Source: Mangrovimonas sp. TPBH4 (GTDB lineage: Bacteria; Bacteroidota; Bacteroidia; Flavobacteriales; Flavobacteriaceae). From it: 64,000 bases of DNA. How positions within the stretch are numbered: the stretch's first letter is position 1; each line of letters begins with the position of its first letter. The stretch covers positions 62,001 through 126,000 of the forward strand of contig NZ_LBIO01000065.1 in NCBI RefSeq assembly GCF_001280505.1, given 5' to 3'. The translations under genes and the position numbers were made by a program. Below the pieces are notes generated by a model. The model did no database searches. It saw only the letters and a program-made list of their open reading frames with translations, and was not told where the DNA came from. Shown here in pieces: positions 54,228 to 63,449 of this stretch.

Positions 54228-55274
54228 ATGAATAGAAGATTTAAAAGTATGAGACTTGGCTCTTTGTTGTCATTGCTATTAATACTAACAATGAGTTGTA
54301 CTAATAAAAAGAATATTCGGGTCGCTGCAATCCAACTTAATGTTAAGGTGGGGCAATTTGATGCCAACCTTGCCAATGCAGAAAAGTACATCCGAAAAGC
54401 CTTAGAAAATGACGCAGACCTTGTACTAATCCCCGAGTTTTTCACCTCCCCTGGGTTTGGTTTTCCTTTCAATAAAAAGGTAGTGGAGGATATTGAACCT
54501 TTTGAAGGAAAATCATTAAAACTTCTCAAGTCGCTCTCTAAAGAATATAACGGAATCATTGGAGGATCTTTTCTAGCCTTTCATGGAGAAGAAATCCATA
54601 ATAGTTTTGTACTTGTCTTTCCCGACGGTCAATATTTTGTACACAATAAAGATTACCCAACCTATCACGAAAATTGTTTTTACTCAGGAGGAGAAGATGA
54701 TGGTGTTTTTGAGACTGAAATAGGAACTATTGGGGTGTCTTTATGTTGGGAATATCTGCGAACTGATACTGCCAAAAGAATGTTGGATAAGGTAGATCTT
54801 GTTATTGGAGGCTCCTGTTGGCCAGCATTTGAAGATCCTGAGAAATCAATCGATGAGAATCACCTAGCCCTATTGCAAAATGCACCAACCGATTTCGCAA
54901 CTCTGCTTGGGGTTCCCGTGGTACATGCAAATCATGTAGGGAAAGTAAGCGAAAACTATTTCTGGGAAGACGAACCAATAAACTCTACAATGTATTTTTT
55001 GGGAGAAGCCAAGATTGTTGATGGTCACGGAAAGGTAATTGAAAAGTTATCCTATGGAGATGGTGAAGGCATAATCTGGGGAGACATCGAAATGGGTAAA
55101 GTTAAAGAATCAACTCCCCCGATTCCTGAAAGATTCTGGATACCTCAATTTACAGAAGAGCAACACAAAAACTGGGAAGCTGCTTTATCAGGCCCATATC
55201 GTAAATTTTATGAAGAAGTTACTTTGCCATACATTCTCAAAAGACAGAAAAATGCAAGTGATATAGAACTATAA
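54228..55274 (+). CDS. Lipoprotein carbon-nitrogen hydrolase (nitrilase superfamily)
   Basis: A 348-residue exported enzyme with a lipobox (LTMSC, Cys27). The catalytic triad is visible: Glu in LVLIPEFFTSPG, Lys in HNKDYPTYHENC, and Cys in VSLCWEYLRT. Members hydrolyse nitriles or amides, including N-carbamoyl compounds; the substrate here is unknown. An exported nitrilase is uncommon. It stands alone in the island and is followed by a cluster of palindromic repeats. Confidence 0.88.
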   Translation: MNRRFKSMRLGSLLSLLLILTMSCTNKKNIRVAAIQLNVKVGQFDANLANAEKYIRKALENDADLVLIPEFFTSPGFGFPFNKKVVEDIEPFEGKSLKLLKSLSKEYNGIIGGSFLAFHGEEIHNSFVLVFPDGQYFVHNKDYPTYHENCFYSGGEDDGVFETEIGTIGVSLCWEYLRTDTAKRMLDKVDLVIGGSCWPAFEDPEKSIDENHLALLQNAPTDFATLLGVPVVHANHVGKVSENYFWEDEPINSTMYFLGEAKIVDGHGKVIEKLSYGDGEGIIWGDIEMGKVKESTPPIPERFWIPQFTEEQHKNWEAALSGPYRKFYEEVTLPYILKRQKNASDIEL

Positions 55275-55706
55275 TGCCCCTATCCCGAAAAGTGCAAATC
55301 TTATTTTTGGGTAAATACCCCCTCTCAGGTTATCAAAATACACTATTCTAAACGTTGCAACGATCGTTGATTAACTGCCTCGAACCGTTGCAACGATCGT
55401 TGCTTCTCCAATCTGAACCGTTGCAAAATGAGCTTCCAAACGTTGCAACGATCGTTGTTCGACCGTGGCAAAGACCCAAAATTTGGGTACGTTTGTAACC
55501 ATTTTTAGCCAAAAAGCTGTTTTTTGACCACAATTGCCATCACCAATCGAGCTGTTGATTGAACTGTTGATTTGACAACAAGTGTGGTTAAGAATTAAAA
55601 AAAACATATAAACATTACTGTTGGAATGGTTGATGAAGCAAGACAATGAAAAGTTATTTCACATATTTCCACACTTCAAAAAATCTCAATTCGAACTGTT
55701 AAAAAG
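55275..55706. other. 432-bp gap with palindromic repeat cluster
   Basis: No convincing gene is seen; overlapping minus-strand frames depend on the repeats. It holds three full copies of a 17-bp palindromic unit, a degenerate half-copy, ACCCAAA-A-TTTGGGT at 55474-55488 (15-bp near-perfect dyad), and two CTGTTGATT copies near 55552 and 55564. Confidence 0.6.
55353..55457. repeat. Cluster of nested palindromes CGTTGCAACGATCGTTG
   Basis: The unit occurs exactly at 55353-55369, 55386-55402 and 55441-55457; a partial CGTTGCAA is at 55419-55426. Each unit contains two overlapping perfect palindromes: CGTTGCAACG and CAACGATCGTTG. Spacing is 33 and 55 bp, so it is not a CRISPR array. Copies 2 and the partial share GAACCGTTGCAA. 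Likely roles are dimeric-protein binding sites or an interspersed repeat. Confidence 0.75.
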
Positions 55707-56957
55707 TCAATCATTAAACAATATTTTCAAGACTATATTCCCTAGATTTCGATCTAATCCATCATTTTGGCTATTAAGCACTGATACAAACCCCATTTTA
55801 CATTGATGATCCATTTCCATATGATTATCCTCATGATCTTTTGAATAATCGTCCGTATTATAACGTTTAAATTTATTGTCCGACATTTTACCTGGATATA
55901 GCAACAAAGCCCTTTCGGCATCCCAAAACCTACAATAGGCATACATTTGCCGTAGATCCCCTACAGAAGCAGAGCTATTCAATGGTCGCTTCCATTTTGT
56001 GTCTATGATAAAAGTTTTATTTCGTTTACGTAGGACAACATCTGGTCTTAAACTATTACTGCCCCAAAAAGACTTAGACTCTTGACCTGAGACCTTTATT
56101 TCAGAACCTTCACAAGCCTTTTGCAACTGTTTTAATATGTATTCCTCCCACAATTCATTCATATCAAATAACAGTGACAGCATTTTCTCCTTGCCTCCTG
56201 AGATATCGGGTGAATAATTCAAGATTATTAGCCTAGCTAATTCTAAGGCATAACTGTAACCACCAGATTTTCTGTCCAACTGTATACTGTTTAGCTGTTG
56301 GACCGTTATTGTCTTTTTTTCAACTTCGGGAAAATTCAACATCACCCTATTGCTAAAGTCATTTAGCCTCGTCCCCCTTGTGAATTGAGCAACAATGGAA
56401 AGTGCATTATGTAAAATGTGATGCAATATGTGGTCGGTATCATAGACCTGATGGGTTGTATAAAACCGTTCCTTATGGATCACGTTATTCCTAATGTGTC
56501 CTGCAAATTCCAACTTTCCCTTAAGCGCTTTTGTGTTTTGTGTTTGCTTTCTATATTGCTTAACAAGTCCTTTCCTTACCAAGCCTTCTACTTCCTGAAG
56601 ATATAATTCAAAATACACCTCCAACAAGTTAAGATGTTGTCTTTTTACATGGGCTGCTCCAGAAGATTCCGCCTTAAGCCTACCACAGGCTTGTAGCATT
56701 TTCAACAAGACACCTTTCCATCTACTATCCTCATCATCCTTATCTGCCTTAGGGTTGATTTCAATGGTCAGGCCATCCACTTGAATTACCCCTACGTATT
56801 GATTGAATTTTATCCCCTTAGAAATCGGTTCAAAGTACTTCCCTTCGTGATATTCATTAAGCTTAAGCAACGCATCCAGATGCAATTGCTTAAATCCCTT
56901 TTCACCAACATATAGGCGTTGGTGTTCAAAAACCGATATGATATTTTGCTTCAACAA
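55707..56957 (-). CDS. mcrC: McrC-like restriction endonuclease subunit
   Basis: A 416-residue McrC-family nuclease that partners McrB. An N-terminal domain (to about 180, FEPISKGIKFNQYVGVIQVDGLTIEINPKAD) precedes the C-terminal PD-(D/E)xK core: LRPDVVLRKRNKTFIIDTKWKR, with Asp and DTKWK as the metal-binding residues. In the E. coli system McrC cuts DNA bearing modified cytosine after McrB GTPase action. Its ATG directly abuts the mcrB stop, so expression is coupled. Gene order (mcrB then mcrC) is standard. Confidence 0.88.
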   Translation of the reverse strand: MLKQNIISVFEHQRLYVGEKGFKQLHLDALLKLNEYHEGKYFEPISKGIKFNQYVGVIQVDGLTIEINPKADKDDEDSRWKGVLLKMLQACGRLKAESSGAAHVKRQHLNLLEVYFELYLQEVEGLVRKGLVKQYRKQTQNTKALKGKLEFAGHIRNNVIHKERFYTTHQVYDTDHILHHILHNALSIVAQFTRGTRLNDFSNRVMLNFPEVEKKTITVQQLNSIQLDRKSGGYSYALELARLIILNYSPDISGGKEKMLSLLFDMNELWEEYILKQLQKACEGSEIKVSGQESKSFWGSNSLRPDVVLRKRNKTFIIDTKWKRPLNSSASVGDLRQMYAYCRFWDAERALLLYPGKMSDNKFKRYNTDDYSKDHEDNHMEMDHQCKMGFVSVLNSQNDGLDRNLGNIVLKILFND

Positions 56958-59900
56958 TTAAATAGACACAGGTTCCTTAATTCCCAACAATTGAGTTACA
57001 GCCTCCATAACATTTCCTTCATTAACCTGTTTCAACACATAACTTGAAATCTTAAAATCATTCGCATTGTCATAATCAAATTTGGCAAATTCAATAGTGT
57101 CATTTTTTAGCTTCTCGACAAATCCCATTCCCAATACCAATCCTATCTTCCCATAATCTCCATAGAAATATTCTTGTAGTAAAGGCACGATCTTATTATT
57201 GAAAGCATTGGCCAAATCTCTTTTGGTTTTCACCTTATAAAAATAGGAATGGCCAATGGTATGGTCTCTGTCGATTAACAATTCAATTCTCTGATTAATG
57301 GTTCTTAACACATCAGACAATAGCACCTCATCAACTTTCTTATCCTTGATTACCGCATAATCCGGCATCATTTCCTTAAATTCAAATCGACGTCTCAGCG
57401 CTGTATCCAGCGCCTCTACACTCCTATCGGCTGTATTCATGGTTCCTATGATGGATAAATTACCTGGAACCCCAAATTCCTTTTTAGAATAAGGCAATTT
57501 TATCCACACCTTTTCCTCCTCTGTAATACGCTTGTCCTTTTCTAGGAGGGTTATCAATTCCCCGAAAATAGCAGACACATTTCCCCTATTGATTTCATCA
57601 ATAATCAAAACATAGTTCCTTACCTGTTTATCACGTAATTCTCTCTGAGGCAATTCATTAATTTGATCTATTATGTCATCAAACTCCAAATCCTTAGCGG
57701 TGAATTGAACCGTTTCGATTTCACCTCTATTATTTAAAACAAACTCATAAAACCTCTTATAAACCCCAAACAATTCACAATGGATATGACCTACTAAAGG
57801 ATGAAGTTCACTTTTCAGGCTTTTAACCTCCTGAGGAACGATCTCCTCTAAAAGCACTCGTTTCAATTTGTCTTTAGGAACAAGAAAAACATGTTGCCCC
57901 TCACTCTCTTGCTTATTATTGGACCACAGATATTTAACCCAAATCCCTTTTTCGTTAACATCTTCAAGCATCAAGCCTACCCCAATTTTCGTTGTGAAAA
58001 CCGCTTCTCTTTTACCTATAAGAGGGGTAATGCTCTCTACAAAATCATCATAAAGTGTTTCAAAATCGTCTCTATCTTCATTGTTTACTTCTAAATATTC
58101 AGATAAGGCATCCTTCACAATGTTTTTAAAAATCCCGTCCTCAACCTTGTAAACCACGCTTCCCTCCTTGGTTGTTTCAGGTTTGATACCTTCTACAAAA
58201 TCCTCATAGCTGACCGATTGATGAAACGTAGTAAATACAATTTGGCCAGACTTTCTAAGATTATCATATTCATTAACCACATGCTCCCGCTTCGTTTTTT
58301 CATCCCAAGTTGTTTCAAAAATAAAATTTGGATTCGCTAACCTTACAGCCTCTTCTTTTGTTCCATAAGTTTTTCCTGTTCCTGGAGGGCCGTAGAAAAT
58401 TAAATTTTTGGAATGTATTTGCGCTCCCATATGATATTCATTGTTTAACGTTGAAATTTCCATTTGAAAAATATCCCTTCCGAAATCTGTATTAAGATGT
58501 CTTCTAAAGGGTGACTTGTAATTTCTATCTAACTCAATCTTCAATCCTTCCCTCAGTTCATCCATAAAACCAATAAGGGAATCTATTTTATTTAAATACA
58601 TCTCCTCATTCCCGAGCTGATCATTAAAGACTTCAGAATTCTCATCAAACCTATTCTTAGATATAAATTGAAACCAGGTTTGTTTATTTTGAAGGTGGAT
58701 TAAAAAAGCATACCTACTACCTATGATAAAAGCAAGCATATTCCTTTCTGGTCGAATATTATAAGCTAATCTTTCATCCTGAGGAGACAAGTTGTTTTCT
58801 TCCACAAAAGTTCTTAAAACATCTAGGTAGAGCCCCAGTTTATCCTGATCAAGTTTCTTGATCAATTGATTGTAATCCGAATCTGGAATAGCAACCCCGT
58901 CAAACTTTTCCTTAAGAAACCTCAGATAATTATTTTTCCCTAAGATAGCCTTTGGAATACCATTACTGTTCTTTTTATCATACTCCACAAAATCTTGGTT
59001 CTTTAGGCGTTCCTTTTTTGTCATCATAAACAAAATAGTATCCACCAAACCGTTTACATTATTTGGATCCACTAAAAAAAGGTCGATATCCTCAAAGAAA
59101 TTATTTATCTCATCCAGTCTTGAAACAATTTCCTTTACAGAATTCCCCAAATAGGCCCTATAAGAATCATAGGTGTTCTTGTTCAACCATTTTGCAAATT
59201 CATCCTTTACATCTCTTAAGCGCCCCTGATATTGCGCCCATAAATCATGACAATAGGCGAAATATTCCTCGCTGTTTGGTTTACTTTTCAAAATGGCCCT
59301 ATGAAATTTGGATACAGGGGTCTTGTTAGTGTAATCGATATTTAAGTTTGATGCAATAACCCTAAGGGCATCCAGTTTAAACATATTTAAACAATTGAAA
59401 TCTCCATATAGGAAAGCAATTTTCCATTTAAAGGCATGACCTAGATCAATATCGTCAATGGATTCCAGTTTATCATCCTGTGTAGATCGGGCGATTCTTT
59501 CAACCAAGCCTCTAACCGTTAGAAATGCATCGTCTCGGGTTTCTCCATATTTTTTAAACCATGCATAGTCACCATCTGTAGCCCTGTTGCTGTTTTCGTC
59601 AACATTAGCTTCCCCATAGGTCTTATAAATTCCGAACTTATAGGAACTCCCCCCTGCAATACTTCCTAAATCCCTCGTTATATGTTCCAACCAGTAGCAG
59701 AAAGATGTTTTATCTAAATTGGTATACTCATTCAACCTCATAGAAGCAATTCTATCAATAGGCCACTCTCTCAGAAATGCATTCTTCAGCTCATAGAGTT
59801 TTTGATTCTCGGCATTAACCTCAACTTCATCTTCTGTTTCAATAAATACATATTGCTTAAGCAATTTAACTACCTCATCAATTTTATTCTTATTGCTAGG

Positions 59901-60248
59901 ATCCTTGGATAAGCTTCTCTCATAATCCTTAATCAATTGGTTATTTCTAACCGCATTGGCAAAATCCTGAATACCATCATAAAACACATCATATGGGAAA
60001 TACCTACAATCCTGATCAATTCTCCCAAGGATATTATCCTCATGGTCATTAAACCCATTTTCAATCCTAAGTTTCCGTACTTTTTCGGTTGTTGCTCTAG
60101 TAGAAATTTGATTATCATTTTTTAAAATAAAAGCACTGCAAACAATATCAAAGTACTTTTTAATTACATTCAAAGCTTTTAACTCCTCCGCTACTTGATC
60201 TATAGTTAAAGGAGGGGCAATCTCTAATGTAGATGGTTGGTTATTCAT
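56958..60248 (-). CDS. mcrB: McrB-like AAA+ GTPase, very large N-terminal region
   Basis: A 1096-residue McrB-type AAA+ protein. Walker A (GPPGTGKT, about 620-627), VLIIDEINRGNVSAIFGELITLLE (Walker B) and GTMNTADRSVEALDTALRRRFEF (sensor and arginine finger) are intact. Residues 1 to about 600 form no motif I recognise; E. coli McrB (459 residues) has only a short DNA-binding domain there. The extra part probably recognises DNA or another trigger. A 10-bp hairpin lies upstream at 60381-60407. mcrC follows without a gap. Confidence 0.9.
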   Translation of the reverse strand: MNNQPSTLEIAPPLTIDQVAEELKALNVIKKYFDIVCSAFILKNDNQISTRATTEKVRKLRIENGFNDHEDNILGRIDQDCRYFPYDVFYDGIQDFANAVRNNQLIKDYERSLSKDPSNKNKIDEVVKLLKQYVFIETEDEVEVNAENQKLYELKNAFLREWPIDRIASMRLNEYTNLDKTSFCYWLEHITRDLGSIAGGSSYKFGIYKTYGEANVDENSNRATDGDYAWFKKYGETRDDAFLTVRGLVERIARSTQDDKLESIDDIDLGHAFKWKIAFLYGDFNCLNMFKLDALRVIASNLNIDYTNKTPVSKFHRAILKSKPNSEEYFAYCHDLWAQYQGRLRDVKDEFAKWLNKNTYDSYRAYLGNSVKEIVSRLDEINNFFEDIDLFLVDPNNVNGLVDTILFMMTKKERLKNQDFVEYDKKNSNGIPKAILGKNNYLRFLKEKFDGVAIPDSDYNQLIKKLDQDKLGLYLDVLRTFVEENNLSPQDERLAYNIRPERNMLAFIIGSRYAFLIHLQNKQTWFQFISKNRFDENSEVFNDQLGNEEMYLNKIDSLIGFMDELREGLKIELDRNYKSPFRRHLNTDFGRDIFQMEISTLNNEYHMGAQIHSKNLIFYGPPGTGKTYGTKEEAVRLANPNFIFETTWDEKTKREHVVNEYDNLRKSGQIVFTTFHQSVSYEDFVEGIKPETTKEGSVVYKVEDGIFKNIVKDALSEYLEVNNEDRDDFETLYDDFVESITPLIGKREAVFTTKIGVGLMLEDVNEKGIWVKYLWSNNKQESEGQHVFLVPKDKLKRVLLEEIVPQEVKSLKSELHPLVGHIHCELFGVYKRFYEFVLNNRGEIETVQFTAKDLEFDDIIDQINELPQRELRDKQVRNYVLIIDEINRGNVSAIFGELITLLEKDKRITEEEKVWIKLPYSKKEFGVPGNLSIIGTMNTADRSVEALDTALRRRFEFKEMMPDYAVIKDKKVDEVLLSDVLRTINQRIELLIDRDHTIGHSYFYKVKTKRDLANAFNNKIVPLLQEYFYGDYGKIGLVLGMGFVEKLKNDTIEFAKFDYDNANDFKISSYVLKQVNEGNVMEAVTQLLGIKEPVSI

Positions 60249-60731
60249 TACTTAAACTCTTTTATATTATATTTTTCAAAATCACTCGCGTAATTCGTCC
60301 GCAAAAACAGATTCCTTTAGTTTAAAACTAAGATAATGTTTCTACTAATACATCATGGAAAACAGAACATTTTTTAGCAAAAGGAACCTTTCAAAACAAG
60401 GTTTCTTTGATATTCACTAGGTTTATGTTAGACAACTTTTCTTCATTTAATCAAAGGCCTCAAACTATTATGCATAACATTCCTTCTTAAAGAAAAATCC
60501 AAAATTTATCTTTTTTGCATTAAAAATCCATAGTATCAACTGAAGGTGTTAATAAATTTTAAATTCTTCAAAAAAACATATACAGCTATACATAACTGAT
60601 GTTCAAACATTTAAAAAAAAGCAGACATATTGTTATTTTAAATGCCCTGCATTATCCGGATTTCCGTAAAATTTTAGCATAAAATTTCAATATATTTATT
60701 GATGTATTCTACATAAATATATCATTTCGAA
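60249..60731. other. 483-bp divergent gap between mcrB and the type III operon
   Basis: No gene and no CRISPR repeats are seen. A hairpin (AAGGAACCTT, 7-nt loop, AAGGTTTCTT, one G-T pair) lies at 60381-60407. The remainder is AT-rich and must contain promoters for both divergent units; no exact TTG plus TAnnTTTG pair is found. Confidence 0.5.
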
Positions 60732-61403
60732 TTGAAAAATATTAAAATTCTAACCGTAAGGTTTCAAAACGTATTGCCCCCAAAATTAGTGCCTGCCTTT
60801 AGGGGTGCTATTATCGAAAAAGTTGATCGTAGTCACATTTTGTTCCATCACCACCAAGATGACACAACGGTTCTGTATCAATACCCTTTAATTCAATATA
60901 AATCCATCCAAAAAAGTCCTGGGATTGTATGTTTAGGAGATGGCGCTGTGGAGTTATACCGATTAATGAGTCAACCAGATTTAAAAATCAAACTACATGA
61001 CAAACCAATGAATTTGGTTATAGACTCCATAGAAATGAAACAACATTCCTTAAAACTGCTATTGAGCTCAAAATCATATAGAATAGTAAACTGGTTAGCT
61101 CTAAACACCAAAAATTTAGAGCGCTTTAATGCCTGCGATTCCCCTTTGGATAAAGTAGCATTGCTGGAACGGATTTTAAAAGGGAATATATTATCCTTTG
61201 CCAAAGGGATCGATTGGCATATTACCGATAATATTCTTTTAAACATACTAGAAGTTAAAGATCAGAGAATTATCCGATTTAAAGGCAGACCAGTTTTAGC
61301 TTTCGATTTAATTTTTGAAGCGAACATTTTACTTCCCAACTTTATCGGATTAGGAAAAAGTGCTAGTCATGGATATGGAATGATACATTCACAAAAAATA
61401 TAA
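60732..61403 (+). CDS. cas6: Cas6 (Cas6b-like) CRISPR RNA endonuclease
   Basis: A 223-residue RAMP-like protein. It begins ILTVRFQNVLPPKLVPAFRGAIIEKV and ends with the glycine-rich loop PNFIGLGKSASHGYGMI, typical of Cas6b-type proteins in Bacteroidetes. Candidate catalytic histidines are His35 and His39-41. Cas6 cleaves the CRISPR precursor transcript into crRNAs. The start is a TTG at 60732. The cas10 gene begins 9 bp later. Neighbourhood supports the assignment; a generic RAMP is the alternative. Confidence 0.78.
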   Translation: MKNIKILTVRFQNVLPPKLVPAFRGAIIEKVDRSHILFHHHQDDTTVLYQYPLIQYKSIQKSPGIVCLGDGAVELYRLMSQPDLKIKLHDKPMNLVIDSIEMKQHSLKLLLSSKSYRIVNWLALNTKNLERFNACDSPLDKVALLERILKGNILSFAKGIDWHITDNILLNILEVKDQRIIRFKGRPVLAFDLIFEANILLPNFIGLGKSASHGYGMIHSQKI

Positions 61404-61412
61404 TTCTTCACT

Positions 61413-62903
61413 ATGTCATACTATTTATACGGAGCCTCAGTACAGGGCATTCAAGACTTTATATTTAAAACCAACAAACTTGCCGAAATAATTGGAGGTA
61501 GTGAATTGGTAGAAGATATATGTACGCAAACTTTTTACAAGCTTGCCAATATTAAGGAAACAGATGAAAACATTATTTTATCTGCTGCAGGAAACATAAA
61601 ATACATTTTTAATGACAAAAAAACTTGTCAGGATTTTGTTGCTAAATTCCCTAAGTTGGTTATGCAAAAAGCGCCTGGAATTACAGTGAGCCAATCGGTT
61701 GTTGCCTATGAAAACACCAATGAATTGCCTGAAAAAATTCAAGTGTTAGAAAAGAATCTTAGAATTCAACGTAATTTACCCCCCTCCCCTATAGTTCAAG
61801 GTTTTATGGGCTTGGAACGGGCTAGACGAACAGGAGGTGTTGGTTTCAAAAGAACGAAAGATGATGATGTTATAGATCAGGCTACAGATGCTAAACTTAA
61901 TGCCAGAGATCATTATTCCTTATTATCCAAAGCTTCTGGAATTACTATACCAGAAAGTAACGATATGGCTTTTGATATTTCAGATATTACCGCTTCTGGG
62001 ACAAATTCCTGGATTGCAGTTATTCATGCCGACGGTAACGGTTTAGGTACTATACTTCAAAATTCCGGAAAATTTTTAACCGAAAATAACGAGTTTAATA
62101 GCTTTTCTAAAGCCATTGACGAAGCAACAAAAGCAGCCATTCAAGAAGCTTTTGATGTAGTGATCAATAAAGATAAAGCGGAGAAAGCCGAAACTAATCC
62201 CAAATACAAATATCCAATACGTCCTATTCTTATTGGTGGTGACGATGTAACAGTTATTGTACGAGCCGATTTAGCCTTAGACTTTACCGAAACATTTCTA
62301 AATGCTTTTGAAAAACAAAGTGTTGAAAAATTTAAAGGATTTAAAACCTCGGGACTAAATAAGGGCTTAACCGCTTGCGCAGGTATCGCCTATGTTAAAG
62401 AATCCTATCCACTACATTATGCACTGCATCTAGCGGAAGAACTGTGTAAAGATGCTAAGAAAGAAGTAAAAAAGGACCTTAAGGGCTCGGAAATGCCAAA
62501 ATCATCACTAGCCTTCTACAAAGTTCAAGATTCTTTTGTGAAGCCTCTTAAAGAGTTAAAAGAGGACACCTTAAAAACTAAAGAAGAACTAAGTTTTTAT
62601 GCTGGCCCTTATTTGTTACCAGAGGTAGAACAATTGCAAAGTAAACTACAAACTTTAAAAGAAGCTGCAGCTAAATCCGATAAAACCAAAGTGGTTGGTA
62701 AGCTCAGACAGATCGTATCCGAATTGTATAAGAACGAATCGACCGCAAACTTTATGCTTGAACGCTTGAAACAGATAAATCCTAAATTTTATAAAGATTT
62801 AGATTTAGCAAGTGAGAGAAAAGCAATGCACGAAAACAAAACGTCACAGCTTTTAGACTTAATAACCCTAAACGGATTTAATTATGGAAACAGACAAAAT
62901 TAA
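61413..62903 (+). CDS. cas10: Cas10-like subunit without HD domain
   Basis: A 496-residue Cas10/Cmr2-type protein. The N-terminus goes straight into the first palm (LYGASVQGIQDFIFKTNKLAEIIGGSELVED); AVIHADGNGLGTIL carries Asp207; the second palm has the cyclase motif GGDD at 275-278 (PILIGGDDVTVIVRADLAL). A later zone (about 330-496) is helical. There is no space for the usual N-terminal HD nuclease, so ssDNA cleavage is not expected, while cyclic oligoadenylate-type signalling is possible. It overlaps the next gene by 20 bp. Confidence 0.85.
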   Translation: MSYYLYGASVQGIQDFIFKTNKLAEIIGGSELVEDICTQTFYKLANIKETDENIILSAAGNIKYIFNDKKTCQDFVAKFPKLVMQKAPGITVSQSVVAYENTNELPEKIQVLEKNLRIQRNLPPSPIVQGFMGLERARRTGGVGFKRTKDDDVIDQATDAKLNARDHYSLLSKASGITIPESNDMAFDISDITASGTNSWIAVIHADGNGLGTILQNSGKFLTENNEFNSFSKAIDEATKAAIQEAFDVVINKDKAEKAETNPKYKYPIRPILIGGDDVTVIVRADLALDFTETFLNAFEKQSVEKFKGFKTSGLNKGLTACAGIAYVKESYPLHYALHLAEELCKDAKKEVKKDLKGSEMPKSSLAFYKVQDSFVKPLKELKEDTLKTKEELSFYAGPYLLPEVEQLQSKLQTLKEAAAKSDKTKVVGKLRQIVSELYKNESTANFMLERLKQINPKFYKDLDLASERKAMHENKTSQLLDLITLNGFNYGNRQN

Positions 62904-63444
62904 TTATAGCATCACCTTTTTAAGTGATTGGCATGCAGGATCTGGTTTAGGCTCTGGTGCTGCTGCCGATAGTGTGGTGATAAAAGACAAAAATAACTTG
63001 CCTTATTTACCCGGTAAAACCATTAAAGGTTTGCTCAAAGACGTTTTATTGGAAATAAAAGAGGTGCAACCGGATTTAGTGTCAGGAGAAGAGTTAGAGG
63101 CATTATTCGGAAAAGAATCTAATAACCTAAGTGAAGAAACCGTAAATATCTTTTTTTCAAATGCAACACTTCCAAAAGTAGAGCTGGAAGCTATTTCTGA
63201 TGAAATGTCTCCTTTTTTATATCGTAACATCTCTTCAACAAAAATCAATAGTAATGGCGTGGCCGAAGACAGTTCTTTAAGGACCATAGAAGTCTGTGTG
63301 CCTGTTACACTAGAAGGAAGCATAGCTGGGAACTTTACTTCGAAACATCTAGAAATTTTAAAAAGCGGTTTAAAAATGTTGCGAGCTATAGGTGTACAAC
63401 GTAATCGTGGTTTAGGACGCTGTAAAATTCAAATTAAAAGCTAA
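62884..63444 (+). CDS. Csm3-like RAMP backbone subunit of a type III effector
   Basis: A 186-residue RAMP protein (SITFLSDWHAGSGLGSGAAADSVVIKDKNNLPYLPGKTIKGLLKDVLLE) with a C-terminal glycine-rich loop (GVQRNRGLGRCKIQI). Asp29 in AAADSVVIKD sits where the target-RNA-cleaving Asp of Csm3 is found, so RNA cleavage is likely kept. It polymerises along the crRNA. It starts 20 bp before the cas10 stop and ends 5 bp before the next gene. The subtype (III-A or III-D-like) is not decided. Confidence 0.8.
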   Translation: METDKINYSITFLSDWHAGSGLGSGAAADSVVIKDKNNLPYLPGKTIKGLLKDVLLEIKEVQPDLVSGEELEALFGKESNNLSEETVNIFFSNATLPKVELEAISDEMSPFLYRNISSTKINSNGVAEDSSLRTIEVCVPVTLEGSIAGNFTSKHLEILKSGLKMLRAIGVQRNRGLGRCKIQIKS

Positions 63445-63449
63445 AAAGT

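Noticed and set aside
55353..55457. CRISPR-like repeat array
   Set aside because: Only three full 17-bp units with uneven spacing (33 and 55 bp), each a palindrome, and spacers too short for CRISPR.
55371..55646. 91-codon and overlapping 61-codon minus-strand frames
   Set aside because: They are made mostly from the palindromic repeats, lack a recognisable domain, and have different frames over the same repeats.
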